Source of the DNA: Flavobacteriaceae bacterium
GTDB taxonomy: Bacteria; Bacteroidota; Bacteroidia; Flavobacteriales; Flavobacteriaceae
Reading direction: 5' to 3'
DNA: 64,000 bases
Assembly (NCBI GenBank): GCA_031277535.1
Contig: JAITMD010000006.1
Location: forward strand, 310,001 to 374,000
The position numbers were made by a program, and so were the translations under genes. Positions within the stretch are counted from its first letter, which is position 1. Every line of letters begins with the position of its first letter. The notes beneath the pieces are model-generated. The model had not been told where the DNA came from. It did no database searches and was given only the letters and a program-made list of their open reading frames with translations. Below, in pieces: positions 44,302 through 54,904 of this stretch.

Positions 44302-45129
44302 TTAATTTAATGTTAAGATAGCCCCTGTAGTTGATTTTCCTACAAAAGAATTCCCTTGTAATGTAAGTTCTGTAATCACATCATTATCATTAACTTCAAA
44401 TGGATTTAACAAACCAACTGTTTTACCATCATCTGTTGCTTGATATAACAGAAAACCTCCATTCTTTATCATACCAGCACGGAAATTATTATCTTTCCAC
44501 AACTTAGTATACTCAAGTTGAGTTGTTCTTCCATTCATTGTAAGACTTGCTTTACTCACAGCTTCAAGTTTCTTAACTAAATCCCATCTTTTAGTAAACT
44601 GAAATTTTTTCTCTTCAGCAGTAGCTTTTTTGAAATATACTTTCTGTTTAGTCATATGTCCAATAAACTCAATCGTATTATCATCAACATATTTACTAAA
44701 AACAAACTCAATATCAGTACGTAAATTTTGTCCATCCATAGCTGTAAAATCATGCACCTTATTTCCATAAGGGAAATTCAATGCTACTGAACTTAATAAA
44801 ACAAAATTATACTGAGATTTTTCTACACCAACATCAGTTAACACACGGTCAGTTTTAATCTCAACACTCCAATCCTTCTTGAAATCAAGCCACATTGTAA
44901 ATTCTCCCATAGACTCTCTACCGTCAGGACTAAAATTTACAATCCATCCATTTTCACTATCAATTAATTTACTCTGTATTTCACTTTTCTTTTTATCAAT
45001 ACGAATTACAGGGTCATCTTCAAATATATCATTATCATTTTTACTACATGAAGTAAGTGTTAATCCACCTAAAAGCAAACCTGCTAATAAAAAGCGAGAT
45101 ATTTTACCTGTATACTTAAATCTATTCAT
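44302..45129 (-). CDS. DUF4302-like lipoprotein of the SusCD locus
   Basis: A 275-residue lipoprotein with the signal LLLGGLTLTSCSKN (Cys about residue 28). The body has the pattern KKKSEIQSKLIDSENGWIVNF..GRESMGEFTMWLDFKKD, which fits the DUF4302 lipoproteins usually found in SusC/SusD loci next to a zinc metallopeptidase. The rest is beta-rich with no catalytic signature. It is last in the four-gene unit (10 bases from the metallopeptidase). Surface exposure is inferred from the SusD-type locus. Confidence 0.75.
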   Translation of the reverse strand: MNRFKYTGKISRFLLAGLLLGGLTLTSCSKNDNDIFEDDPVIRIDKKKSEIQSKLIDSENGWIVNFSPDGRESMGEFTMWLDFKKDWSVEIKTDRVLTDVGVEKSQYNFVLLSSVALNFPYGNKVHDFTAMDGQNLRTDIEFVFSKYVDDNTIEFIGHMTKQKVYFKKATAEEKKFQFTKRWDLVKKLEAVSKASLTMNGRTTQLEYTKLWKDNNFRAGMIKNGGFLLYQATDDGKTVGLLNPFEVNDNDVITELTLQGNSFVGKSTTGAILTLN

Positions 45130-45139
45130 AATCTACTTT

Positions 45140-46228
45140 TTATAATTTAACCTCTTTACTAACATTAGCATGACTTTGACAATATCTAACAACATTCTTA
45201 CTATTGATAGTACGATTACCAAAAACACTAATAGCATTTTCTCCACCACGATTTAACATTGGTGATTCAGCTGCATTCTTGTTAGCTACTTTTACTAATT
45301 GATCGAAATCAATATTACACTCGCTTTTAAAATATTCTTTTACAAAATTAAGTTTAAATTGAATTTTTTCAACACCTCCAGCTTTATAAACATCAGGAGT
45401 AAGACCATACTTAGCTCTTTCCGCATCAGTCATTACTTCATACTTCTTGATTTCTTTAAAAATTGCTTGTATTTCTGCTGGTGTTTTCGCTAAAGAGACA
45501 GAAGCTGTCTCTGCAAAATCTTCAAACGTATTTGAACGAGAATAACCTGTAATAAAACCTAAAATATTACCATAAGAATCAATATTCCAAGGATTTCCAT
45601 TAACATCTCTTTTCCCATTCAAACCTTGTGGCAACTCGTACCATTGAGATGTGTAACTACCTCGATTATTCTTACCAAACTCTAGTTCACTAAACTCTTT
45701 TGTTTGATTAATAATATGAATATACTCATGTTGGATGGTATGAATAAACTGACGCGCAGCAAAGACATCACCTCCTAAGAAATCTGTTTCATATAAAGTA
45801 ATCTGAACCCCACCACTTGCCAAACCAAGTGTACGAGTACCATCATCATTAAAAGCGTATCCCCCAGCTATTAACAAATCACCTGGACGAATTTTTTTAA
45901 CAAAATCCTTCCCTGCTACTTCTTCATATGTTTTCAACCATACTTTATCTACCATTTCTAAAGCTGGTTTTACATTTACTAATTTCGCAGGATATAAATT
46001 ACGTGCAACATCTTTCCCTGTACCATACTGATTTCTATCCCAACGATAAGAAACTGTCATATTATACGGATCTGTAAAAGTTGATGCCAAATACATATCT
46101 GTTGAATTCATAATAGGATCTTCTTTCGTTAGAACACTATTATTACTTAATTTATCTTCCTTTTCACAACTTACAATTGCAATCCCAATTGCAAAAATAG
46201 CTAAAACATTAATTACTGTCTTTTTCAT
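45140..46228 (-). CDS. zinc-binding metallopeptidase lipoprotein of the SusCD locus
   Basis: A 362-residue lipoprotein with signal and lipobox (IGIAIVSCEKED, Cys about residue 21). The metallopeptidase motif is FIHTIQHEYIHIINQ (HExxH, about residue 170), followed by an EDFAETASVSLAKTP segment that supplies the third zinc ligand and acidic residue. This is the putative SusCD-associated zinc peptidase family (gluzincin-like, Peptidase_Mx1). It likely cleaves peptides on the cell surface before uptake by the SusCD pair. It is 2 bases from the SusD gene. Confidence 0.88.
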   Translation of the reverse strand: MKKTVINVLAIFAIGIAIVSCEKEDKLSNNSVLTKEDPIMNSTDMYLASTFTDPYNMTVSYRWDRNQYGTGKDVARNLYPAKLVNVKPALEMVDKVWLKTYEEVAGKDFVKKIRPGDLLIAGGYAFNDDGTRTLGLASGGVQITLYETDFLGGDVFAARQFIHTIQHEYIHIINQTKEFSELEFGKNNRGSYTSQWYELPQGLNGKRDVNGNPWNIDSYGNILGFITGYSRSNTFEDFAETASVSLAKTPAEIQAIFKEIKKYEVMTDAERAKYGLTPDVYKAGGVEKIQFKLNFVKEYFKSECNIDFDQLVKVANKNAAESPMLNRGGENAISVFGNRTINSKNVVRYCQSHANVSKEVKL

Positions 46229-46230
46229 TA

Positions 46231-47700
46231 TTATCTTGGATTAGGAGTTAACATATTTAAAGTTGAAGTTGGTAACTGAACAGCTTTACGCAAATCTTTT
46301 GGTTCTAATTTGTAAACTGCACCTGTAAGAGCATCATTATGAATAACTGGTAAATTAAAACGTTTAATATCCATCCAACGCAAACCTGTATGTAAAAATT
46401 CACTTCTTCTCATTTCAGCAACAAATTTCATCATTTTTCGTTGATTATCATTCATTGTATAGAACGGTTGATAATCATTAGCATTACCCGCTTTTTGTAA
46501 TAAACGCGCAGTTGTAACTGATGATTCTACAGGATTCCCCATAGTTTTAAACTTAGCATAATAAGCAGACATCTGAGTAGCTTTATCAATATCTCCCTTC
46601 ATAATAGTAGCTTCTACACGATATAAATACCACTCTTCAGCTGTTAATAAAGGAATATTAACATATGGTTGCCCTGTACCAGCACTCTGATTATCAACAA
46701 CAAAATACTCATAAAAATATGGGTAAAACGTTACATCTTGACCTGCTTGATAAGGCATAAAACTATAATCTACATTATACGGATTAAAAGCTGGACCATA
46801 TCTATTAGCCATAATTGGACTTGTAACACCAAAACGTATTCTTGGATACTCTCTTGCTATTCTTGAGCGACATGCAGCTATTAATAAATTAGCTTTCTCC
46901 GCACTTGAACCATACTCTTGTCCATATTTAGATGGAGCTAAAATTGATAAAGCATTATAATCTCTAAAATTAGTAGGACGATCCCCTAAATCATTTGAAT
47001 ATTCTAATACTTTATCCCAATCTCCTTTCATTGCATAAAAACGAGTTGCGAACGCTTTTGCTGCTGAAGGATTAAAGTGAAATCTTAAACTTTTATTACT
47101 ATTTTGCACCAATGGTAACCCTTTAATAATATCAGCCTCAATCTTATCATACACTTCTTGTAAAGTACCACGTTCATACAATGGTACTAGTTCTGTTTCA
47201 GGCTTTGTATTATAAGGAATACCTAATTCACTTGCTGCTGTGTTAGGATCATATGCTTGACAAAACATTGCAGCTATCATATAATGATTATATGCACGAC
47301 TTAACAAAGCTTCTCCTAAAATTGGATTCTTAACAGCATCAACAGCCCCCATCTTCTCTATAGATTCAATAGCTTGATTTGCCTGAGCTATCGCTTTATA
47401 ACTTGCTTGCCAAAACTCAGCTGGAGAATCCCATGATTCCTCACGCTCCACATCCCATGTAAAATAAGCTGTATTATCCAGTTTAGCATTTGCTCCACGT
47501 TTTGAATCACCAACGTTATCAGTCATTATTTCCATTGCATACATATAGTTTGCAGAAGGATAAGCAAAAACTAATAAATCTTTTGCCTTTTCAGGTGTAT
47601 CAATCTTTGTTCTATTATCTGGTGTTTCATCTAAAAAACTTGAACATCCTGCTAAGACAACAGAAGCTACAACACCAGCTATATATTTTTTATAATTCAT
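46231..47700 (-). CDS. SusD/RagB-family outer-membrane lipoprotein
   Basis: A 489-residue lipoprotein with signal ending VVLAGCSSF (Cys about residue 19). It has the SusD N-terminal FLDETPDNRTKIDTPEKAKDLLVFAYP, the helical TPR-like core (LGEALLSRAYNHYMIAAMFCQAYD), and the RagB/SusD C-terminal domain ending with EMRRSEFLHTGLRWMDIKRFNLPV. It forms the lid of the SusC barrel and binds the nutrient on the surface. A peptide nutrient is suggested by the adjacent peptidase and by the lack of any glycoside hydrolase. Confidence 0.95.
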   Translation of the reverse strand: MNYKKYIAGVVASVVLAGCSSFLDETPDNRTKIDTPEKAKDLLVFAYPSANYMYAMEIMTDNVGDSKRGANAKLDNTAYFTWDVEREESWDSPAEFWQASYKAIAQANQAIESIEKMGAVDAVKNPILGEALLSRAYNHYMIAAMFCQAYDPNTAASELGIPYNTKPETELVPLYERGTLQEVYDKIEADIIKGLPLVQNSNKSLRFHFNPSAAKAFATRFYAMKGDWDKVLEYSNDLGDRPTNFRDYNALSILAPSKYGQEYGSSAEKANLLIAACRSRIAREYPRIRFGVTSPIMANRYGPAFNPYNVDYSFMPYQAGQDVTFYPYFYEYFVVDNQSAGTGQPYVNIPLLTAEEWYLYRVEATIMKGDIDKATQMSAYYAKFKTMGNPVESSVTTARLLQKAGNANDYQPFYTMNDNQRKMMKFVAEMRRSEFLHTGLRWMDIKRFNLPVIHNDALTGAVYKLEPKDLRKAVQLPTSTLNMLTPNPR

Positions 47701-47712
47701 TTTTTCTCAGTA

Positions 47713-50700
47713 TTAAATTGATAAATTCAACGTCAATGTGTACTGTCTTGTCACAGGCATTGATACCCCTCCTACTCTAAAGAACTCCGGATCTTGTCCA
47801 TTCAATTTACTATCAGAATAAATCAAGAATGGATTTGTTACTGATAATTTTAAATTAAATGTTGAAAGTCCTATCTGTTTCTTCATTAGCTCAGGGAACT
47901 CATATCCTAAAGTAATATTTTTCACACGTACAAAATCACCTTTAGCAACGCGATCACTTGAATAGTTATACGTATTATATACACGATTCATATAACTTGT
48001 TCCTAAAGTTCCAATTGTTGCAGCATCAGCTATACGTGGTATAGTTGTCATATTCTCATCACCTGGCAATACCCAACGATTATTCATTGAATTTGTAAAC
48101 GTTTGTGTATCATTATACTCTGATGAGAAAGTTGGATCTAAACGAACTACATTACCTGCAGAAGCAACCATAAGTACATCTAATGACCAGTTTTGATATT
48201 GGAAGTTATTTGTAAATCCAAGCGTTTTATTTGGCTCTACAGCTCCTTCTTTTTTCAAATAAGCTGTTATATTCTGACGATCTTGGAAATTTGCACCTCC
48301 CATATTATCAGTTACCCCATCAGGCATAACAAATGTAGGTAAACCATCTTTGTTCAATCCTGTAAACACATAAGAATACAATGTATTACGAGATCCTCCA
48401 ACAACATTTCCTCCAGTTCCTGTTACTAAATCATAAACACGTGGTGTATCTGCCAACTTAGTAATTTCTTGATCATAATAAGACAAGTTAAAATTAGTTG
48501 TCCATTTAAAATCACTACTAACAATATTTCTCGTCGTTAAATTTAACTCAACTCCCTTAGTAGTCATATCTGCATTGTTTCCAAGTTTTGTAAACTCTCC
48601 TCCAATACCTGTAGTTGTAACAATATCTACTAAATCAAATGCTTTACGTTGATACACGTCTCCTGACAAATAAACACGATTATTAGCTAAACCTAAATCG
48701 AAACCTAAGTTTGCTTCGTATTGTTTTTCCCAAGTTAAATCACTATTTCTCAAAGATTCAATTGACAATCCAGTTTCTCTATCACGCGGACTAAAACGAG
48801 AAACAGTTAACATATTTTTAAAGATTGCTAAAGAGTTTGATGCTGGACCAGCAGTAGCTGTTAATCCATAAGATCCTCTTAAACTCAAATCACTAATTAC
48901 ATTACTATCAACTAAGAATTTTTCTTGTTTTGCATTCCATTTTCCAGAAACAGTCCAAGTTGGTAACCACATTGTTTTATCACCTCCTTGTTGATTTGAA
49001 GCATCTGTACGTCCTGTTACAGATACTGTATACTTTCCATCATATGTATAAGTCGCTTTTCCAAAGAAACCAACTGTACGATCTTTTGTTTCTCCTTTAC
49101 TAAACATATAATCTCCTTCACCAATTAACTTTTCAATCAATCTTGGATCAGTCACAACTGTGTTCCCTTTGTTAAATAAAATACCGTATGTACTATTATT
49201 TTGATTATTTCTATCAATAGAACGCATCTCTGTACCTGCTACAGCATTTAACTCATGTTGACTTTTACTTCCAAAAATCTTATCATAACTCAACATATTT
49301 TTCCAGTTAATAGCAGTCATTGAGTTGCTATACTTATGTAAAATACCCCCTTCAGGTAAAACAACTTGCTTTTGTGCATCTGGTTGAGAAGGATCTTGAT
49401 ATAAATAAATATTTTGATCTTTTACAACTTTTGTTTCATCTGCTCTATATGCAGCTGCTACGTTAGAGTTTTCTGTTATTGTATGGTTTCTATTTGAATC
49501 AACATAACGAATTGCAGCTGTTGTATTAAACTTTAATCCATCTGCTAATTTATAATCTAAATCAACTTGAACTTTGATATCCTTTACATTTAGATCCATA
49601 TAGTTATTATCTGTCTCATTCAAGATATTGAAAGGAGCCCAGTTTTGTCTATAATATTCTAAACTTCCATTATCAGCATATGGACGCAAAGCTCTTGAAG
49701 TATTTAACGCATAGTTAAATGGGTTAATATCAAAATCTCTCGATACAGAACCTCCTACAGGATCAGCTTGACGATCAAAACTTCCTGGAGCTTTTTGATC
49801 ACGAATAGACGCATTCGCAGATAAACCTAACGTTAAACGATCATTCAAGAAGAAAGTAGTTTTCACGTTAGCTGTTAAACGTTTCACGTTGTCAGCAATT
49901 GTCCATCCTGGATCATTCAAGTAACTTAAAGACGCATAATATGCCGCATTCTGTCCACCTCCTGAAAAACTCAACGAGTGATTCTGCATAATAGAAGGTC
50001 TAAACAATTCTTTAAACCAATCTGTATTAGCATATTCGTACTTACGTAAGAATTCATTTTGATTTAATGCATTGTTATATAAATCATATCCTCCTTGTCC
50101 ATCTACACCTCCTGTTGGGTTATACTTATGAGTAGCATTATACAATAAATTATAAACTCCTCCATATCTACCTTGTGCTACTTCAGGCCCTGTCAATAGT
50201 CCACGATCTTGCATCTCTCTTAAAGTACTCATTGTTCTTTGTGAGTTAGAAATATCAAAACTACTATAACGAGGAACTTCTCTTAAAGTATTCTCTAAGT
50301 TATAACTAACTTTTAAAGGAGTATCTTTACGTCCAGACTTTGTAGTAATTACAACTACCCCATTCATTGCACGTGCTCCATACATAGATGTTGCAGCAGC
50401 ATCCTTTAAAATCTCTATACTTAATACGTCATTTGCATTCAATCCAGCAACTGCAGAACTCAACATTGTTGAAGCATTACCAGAAGCTAAATCTTGAAAT
50501 GAAACGTTAATAATTTCTTCTTGAACAACCCCATCAATTACCCACAATGGTTTTGTATCTCCAAAAATAGAAGATGATCCACGTACTGTAATTTTAGGTG
50601 CAGCACCAAAAGTACCTGTAACGTTTTGTACAGAAACCCCTGCAGCTTTACCTTCAATCATTCTACTTACGTCAGGCATACCATCAACCTTTAATTCCTT

Positions 50701-51090
50701 TTCAGAAATACGGCTAACAGCTCCTGTAAATGTTCTTTTATTTACAGTTTCATATCCTGTTGTAATCTTAATTTCGTCAAGAGTACCAGTATCTTCTACC
50801 AATTTAGCATTGATAACAGTTTGTGCACCAACCTTTTTCTCTACTTTAGAAAAACCAATAAAATCGATAACCAAGACAGCGTCTTTATCTGCATTAATAG
50901 TAAATTTACCATCCATATCAGTAGAAACACCTTGTTGGGTACCTTTAATTAATACAGTTGCTCCAGGTAAAGGTAATCCATCCCCACTTGAAACAACTTG
51001 CCCTGTAATCTTTTTACTTTGTGCAAACGCTCCTTGTGCAGCAAGGATTGTGAACATACCAAAGCAAAAATGACGTACAACTTTCCTCAT
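47713..51090 (-). CDS. SusC/RagA-family TonB-linked outer-membrane transporter
   Basis: A 1125-residue TonB-dependent transporter. Signal peptide ends GAFAQSKK; a carboxypeptidase-regulatory-like domain (ITGQVVSSGDGLPLPGATVLIKGT..STDMDGKFTI) covers residues about 27-110; the TonB box is near DEIKITTGYETV; the plug has IEGKAAGVSVQNVTGTFGAAPKITVRGSSSI and VLKDAAATSMYGARAMNGVVVITTKSG; the barrel follows, ending in TLTLNLSI. It is the pore of the SusCD locus and first in the operon, with a 449-base AT-rich region before it. Confidence 0.96.
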   Translation of the reverse strand: MRKVVRHFCFGMFTILAAQGAFAQSKKITGQVVSSGDGLPLPGATVLIKGTQQGVSTDMDGKFTINADKDAVLVIDFIGFSKVEKKVGAQTVINAKLVEDTGTLDEIKITTGYETVNKRTFTGAVSRISEKELKVDGMPDVSRMIEGKAAGVSVQNVTGTFGAAPKITVRGSSSIFGDTKPLWVIDGVVQEEIINVSFQDLASGNASTMLSSAVAGLNANDVLSIEILKDAAATSMYGARAMNGVVVITTKSGRKDTPLKVSYNLENTLREVPRYSSFDISNSQRTMSTLREMQDRGLLTGPEVAQGRYGGVYNLLYNATHKYNPTGGVDGQGGYDLYNNALNQNEFLRKYEYANTDWFKELFRPSIMQNHSLSFSGGGQNAAYYASLSYLNDPGWTIADNVKRLTANVKTTFFLNDRLTLGLSANASIRDQKAPGSFDRQADPVGGSVSRDFDINPFNYALNTSRALRPYADNGSLEYYRQNWAPFNILNETDNNYMDLNVKDIKVQVDLDYKLADGLKFNTTAAIRYVDSNRNHTITENSNVAAAYRADETKVVKDQNIYLYQDPSQPDAQKQVVLPEGGILHKYSNSMTAINWKNMLSYDKIFGSKSQHELNAVAGTEMRSIDRNNQNNSTYGILFNKGNTVVTDPRLIEKLIGEGDYMFSKGETKDRTVGFFGKATYTYDGKYTVSVTGRTDASNQQGGDKTMWLPTWTVSGKWNAKQEKFLVDSNVISDLSLRGSYGLTATAGPASNSLAIFKNMLTVSRFSPRDRETGLSIESLRNSDLTWEKQYEANLGFDLGLANNRVYLSGDVYQRKAFDLVDIVTTTGIGGEFTKLGNNADMTTKGVELNLTTRNIVSSDFKWTTNFNLSYYDQEITKLADTPRVYDLVTGTGGNVVGGSRNTLYSYVFTGLNKDGLPTFVMPDGVTDNMGGANFQDRQNITAYLKKEGAVEPNKTLGFTNNFQYQNWSLDVLMVASAGNVVRLDPTFSSEYNDTQTFTNSMNNRWVLPGDENMTTIPRIADAATIGTLGTSYMNRVYNTYNYSSDRVAKGDFVRVKNITLGYEFPELMKKQIGLSTFNLKLSVTNPFLIYSDSKLNGQDPEFFRVGGVSMPVTRQYTLTLNLSI

Positions 51091-51539
51091 GTTCTATTAT
51101 TTTTAAATTGTTTAACAAACAAATAACAAAAAATCGACAAATACTAATTTTGTGTTATTTTTTTAAAAACAGTTTTATGTTAAAAAACACAACTAATTGA
51201 AATACAAGAAAATAACGAGTATTATATCATAACACAAGGTTAAAATAAACTATACCTTTATAAAACACATACATATATAACAAAAAAATATGTTAAACAG
51301 TAATTTTTTAATTATAATTACATACAAACAATGATCTACTGAATAATAAATACTAAAAATTTACAAATTAAACAGTATTCAAAAGTTAACGTTTCTATGC
51401 TATATAGAACAACAAAAGTTAACCGATTAATAATAAGTTTTTAAACTTTTTTAGTTACAATTAGACCAAAAAAAAACCACCTAAAAGACAATAAAATCTT
51501 TTAGGTGGTTTCTATAACTATAACAAAGTTATGAATAGC
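51091..51539. other. AT-rich intergenic region between SusC and mscL
   Basis: About 450 bases. It must hold the SusC promoter (minus strand), but I found no exact TAnnTTTG box, and it holds the mscL terminator at 51468-51511. No gene or other RNA signal was recognised. Confidence 0.5.
51468..51511 (-). terminator. terminator after mscL
   Basis: A 15-bp perfect stem: AAACCACCTAAAAGA (51474-51488) with TCTTTTAGGTGGTTT (51497-51511) and an eight-base loop, followed on the minus strand by a T run. It begins 29 bases after the mscL stop codon. Confidence 0.92.
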
Positions 51540-51980
51540 TTATTTTTGATTTTTCAATAAATCTCTAATCTCTGCCAACAAGTCTTCTTGAGTTGGAGCT
51601 GGTGGGCCTGCAGGAACTTCCTCTACTGCTGCTTCTTTCTTTTTCATTGTATTAATTCCCTTAACTAAAAGGAATACACAAAACGCTAATAAAGTAAAAT
51701 TAATTACCTCTGTAATAAAACTACCATAAGCAAACACTACATTGCCATCTATTCCTCTTGCAGCAGCCAAAGGAGTTCCATCAGGTGCATCTCCTTTTAA
51801 CACTAAATACATATTAGAAAAATCAGGTGTACCAATAATAGATGATACCAATGGCATAATCACATCGTTTACCACGCTGTTAACAATTTTACCAAAAGCA
51901 CCTCCAATGATAACCCCTACTGCAAGGTCCATCACATTACCTTTGACAGCAAATTCCTTAAATTCTTTTACAAATCCCAT
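51540..51980 (-). CDS. mscL: large-conductance mechanosensitive channel MscL
   Basis: A 146-residue channel subunit. TM1 reads [31 protein letters not shown] (with the gate), TM2 is [26 protein letters not shown], and the C-terminal helix ([32 protein letters not shown]) forms the cytoplasmic bundle. It opens on membrane tension to protect against osmotic downshock. The periplasmic loop is slightly longer than in E. coli. Confidence 0.97.
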   Translation of the reverse strand: MGFVKEFKEFAVKGNVMDLAVGVIIGGAFGKIVNSVVNDVIMPLVSSIIGTPDFSNMYLVLKGDAPDGTPLAAARGIDGNVVFAYGSFITEVINFTLLAFCVFLLVKGINTMKKKEAAVEEVPAGPPAPTQEDLLAEIRDLLKNQK

Positions 51981-52027
51981 AGTTTTTTACTTTTTAAGTT
52001 TTTTATATAAACAAATCTATAAAAAAA

Positions 52028-54469
52028 TTACTCTTCATAAAAATTTCTTTTCACACGTTGCGAAATACTTGTCAATATTTCATATGGTATAGTCGCAATT
52101 TTAGACGCTATTACTGTCACTGGTAGCTCTTTACCAAAAATAATTACCTCATCATTTTCTTTGCAATCAACGTTAGTTACATCAATCATCAACATATCCA
52201 TACAAATAGAGCCAATAATTGTCGCTTTCGCATTATTTACCAAAACATACCCTACACTATTTCCCCATGAACGATGTACACCATCAGCATATCCAATCGG
52301 AACAGTTGCTACACGTGTTACTCCATTTGATCGAAAACGACGTCCATACCCAACACTTTCCTTATCTTGAATCTCCTTAATTTGCATAATCTGTGTTTTT
52401 AATGTACTCACATTTTGCAATAAGCTCATTTCTACTTCGTCATTTCCAACCCCATAAAGACCTATTCCTATACGCACCATTTCCATTTGGTGTTCAGGAA
52501 AATGATAAATCCCGGAAGTATTTAAAATATGACGTATAGGACAAATCTTTAAAGTAGTAATCAATTTATCCGCATTCGTCTTAAACTCATCTATTTGCTC
52601 TAAAGTAAAATCTTTATACTCTGGCATATCACTTGATGACAAATGTGAGAAAATAGATTTTACCTCCACCACATTCGTTTCTTTCAATCCCCTTATTAAT
52701 TCATCCAAATCATCTGTAAGAAATCCATGACGATGCATTCCTGTATCTAATTTAATATGAATTGGATATTGATAACAATTACGCTCTCTTGCTACTTTTA
52801 AAAATGCATCCAACTCTCTAACAGAATATACCTCTGGTTCCAAATCGTATGCTATCATAGCTGAGAAAGCTCCTATTTCTGGATTCATAACTATTATAGG
52901 AGTAGTCACTCCCGATTTGCGCAAGGCAATTCCTTCGTCTGCAAATGCAACTCCTAAATAACTCACCTTTTCATGAGCCAATAACTTTGCAATCTCAAAA
53001 CTACCATTACCATAACCAAAAGCTTTGACCATTACCATCACTTTCGTTTCTGGTTTCAATCTTGAGCGGTAAAAATTCAAATTATGACGAATAGCTGTTA
53101 GATTAACTTCCAGTACTGTTTCATGGGTTTTTTCTTCCAACAGTGTAATTATCTTATCAAAGCGAAAACCTCTTGCTCCTTTTACTAAAATTGTCTCATC
53201 TGCAAAATCACTTATAGACACCTTTTGTAAAAATTCGTCTGTAGAATTAAATAACCACGCATTTTTAAACCCAACCATATAGTTTGATATGCGTTCACCT
53301 ATACAAATCAAACGCGTTATCTGATAGCTGAACAACAACTCTTTTACTTGTCTGTACAAATCAGACTCTTCAAACCCATTAGCAAAAAGGTCGGATAATA
53401 TAACTGTTTTCGAAGTACTCAGTTTATGCTTTTCTAAAAAATCTAATGCGATCACTAAAGACTGATAATCGGCATTATAAGCATCATCAACCACGGAACA
53501 ATTATTGATCCCATTCTTTACTTGCAAACGCATTTCCACAGGGTACAACTCTGTCACTCGCTTTTGTATAACCTCTATAGGATACTTTAAATACAAAAGC
53601 ACAGCAATACAACTAATCATATTCTGTGTAGAAACCTCATCTACAAAAGGTAACATAACCTCAAAAGAAAGTGTTTTATTAAACACTAAGTGCAACTTTC
53701 CATTTTCTACACAAGCTACTAAATCTGCAGCAGACTCTTGAAAACTCCAAGTTATTACTTCTTTTTCAGTCAATGCATGTAGCACTCGTTTATCATAAGG
53801 AGTTACCACTACCTCAACATCTTTAAACAATTGAACTTTTTCTTGAATTTTTTGTTCAACTGATTCAAACCCTTCTGCGTGCTCATCTGTTATAGCAGTA
53901 AGCACTCCTATAGTTGGTTGTATAATGGCTTGTAAATTATCCATTTCCTTAACTGTAGAAATACCTGCTTCAAAAATACCTAAGGTATGTTTCTCTGCCA
54001 TTCCAAATATAGAAAGAGGTACTCCCGTTTGAGAGTTATAACTCTTTGGATTTTTTATGATGCTAAATTGGTCACTCAGCAAGAAATTCAACCATTCTTT
54101 TACAATCGTTTTTCCCTTACTTCCAGTAATCCCTATTACAGGAAGTTTAAAAGTGCTGCGATGCAATTGTGCTAATTGTTGCAAAGCTACAAGTGTATTC
54201 TCTACTTTAAAAATAACGACATCGTTTGGCAACTCCCCTTCGATTGTTTTACTTACAACAAAGTAACGTACTCCCTGTTGTATCAAATCTTTTACATATT
54301 GATGTCCATCGTGATTTTTACCACTCAGTGCAAAAAACATACTCCTCTCATCATTTTGCAATGATCTACTATCAATAGAAACTCTATCAATTTCAATAGT
54401 GGAAGAACATTTTCCATTTATTACTTCTGTTTGCAAAAAATCGCAAAAGACATCTGTATTGAATCTCAT
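52028..54469 (-). CDS. bifunctional MurF / alanine racemase
   Basis: An 813-residue fusion typical of Bacteroidota. Residues about 1-440 are MurF (UDP-MurNAc-tripeptide:D-Ala-D-Ala ligase) with the ATP loop VIGITGSKGKTIVKEWL and DDAYNADYQSLVIAL. Residues about 445-813 are alanine racemase, with the PLP lysine in VMVKAFGYGNGSFEIAKLL, KLDTGMHRHGF, and the catalytic Tyr region SVGYGRRFRSNGVTRVATVPIGYADGVHRSWG. The fusion couples D-Ala supply with its first use in peptidoglycan synthesis. Both halves appear complete. Confidence 0.95.
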   Translation of the reverse strand: MRFNTDVFCDFLQTEVINGKCSSTIEIDRVSIDSRSLQNDERSMFFALSGKNHDGHQYVKDLIQQGVRYFVVSKTIEGELPNDVVIFKVENTLVALQQLAQLHRSTFKLPVIGITGSKGKTIVKEWLNFLLSDQFSIIKNPKSYNSQTGVPLSIFGMAEKHTLGIFEAGISTVKEMDNLQAIIQPTIGVLTAITDEHAEGFESVEQKIQEKVQLFKDVEVVVTPYDKRVLHALTEKEVITWSFQESAADLVACVENGKLHLVFNKTLSFEVMLPFVDEVSTQNMISCIAVLLYLKYPIEVIQKRVTELYPVEMRLQVKNGINNCSVVDDAYNADYQSLVIALDFLEKHKLSTSKTVILSDLFANGFEESDLYRQVKELLFSYQITRLICIGERISNYMVGFKNAWLFNSTDEFLQKVSISDFADETILVKGARGFRFDKIITLLEEKTHETVLEVNLTAIRHNLNFYRSRLKPETKVMVMVKAFGYGNGSFEIAKLLAHEKVSYLGVAFADEGIALRKSGVTTPIIVMNPEIGAFSAMIAYDLEPEVYSVRELDAFLKVARERNCYQYPIHIKLDTGMHRHGFLTDDLDELIRGLKETNVVEVKSIFSHLSSSDMPEYKDFTLEQIDEFKTNADKLITTLKICPIRHILNTSGIYHFPEHQMEMVRIGIGLYGVGNDEVEMSLLQNVSTLKTQIMQIKEIQDKESVGYGRRFRSNGVTRVATVPIGYADGVHRSWGNSVGYVLVNNAKATIIGSICMDMLMIDVTNVDCKENDEVIIFGKELPVTVIASKIATIPYEILTSISQRVKRNFYEE

Positions 54470-54544
54470 TTTTCTTTAGTTTAATCTACCTAATTAGGTT
54501 ACAAATTTAATGACAGTTTGAGTCTTATTATTCTCAATTATATA

Positions 54545-54904
54545 TTAAAAATTACATTTAATATAAGGCCATCCTTGTTCTTGTTTTTCAATAATAGCAA
54601 CCAACCCTGAAGGCACATACTCAATCCCTTCCACAATATCTGTCTTTTCAATTTTACGTGTCTGCATTGTATTTTCACAAGCAAAAAACTTCACTCCAAT
54701 TTGCATTGCATATTTTACACCTTCACCAACCATTGTTTTACTTTTTCTAACCATACCAATTCCTGGACCATGAACAACAACATGAATCAACACATCTGCT
54801 CCCCAATGTTTGTACAAATTGTTTACATAAGTAATCAATGCGTTTTGCTCATCAATGTTATCTGTCGTCAATTGAAATACTACTTTGTGTTTTACATTTT
54901 CCAT
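54545..54904 (-). CDS. DsrE-family sulfur relay protein
   Basis: A 119-residue DsrE/DsrF-type alpha/beta protein: HKVVFQLTTDNIDEQNALITYVNNLYKHWGADVLIHVVVHGPGI, and one conserved cysteine in VKFFACENTMQTRKIEK (the likely persulfide-carrying residue), with a second at the end (YIKCNF). DsrE proteins accept or move sulfane sulfur. It is 744 bases from, and divergent to, the sulfur cluster starting at 55649, which makes a shared role in sulfane sulfur handling reasonable. Confidence 0.85.
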   Translation of the reverse strand: MENVKHKVVFQLTTDNIDEQNALITYVNNLYKHWGADVLIHVVVHGPGIGMVRKSKTMVGEGVKYAMQIGVKFFACENTMQTRKIEKTDIVEGIEYVPSGLVAIIEKQEQGWPYIKCNF

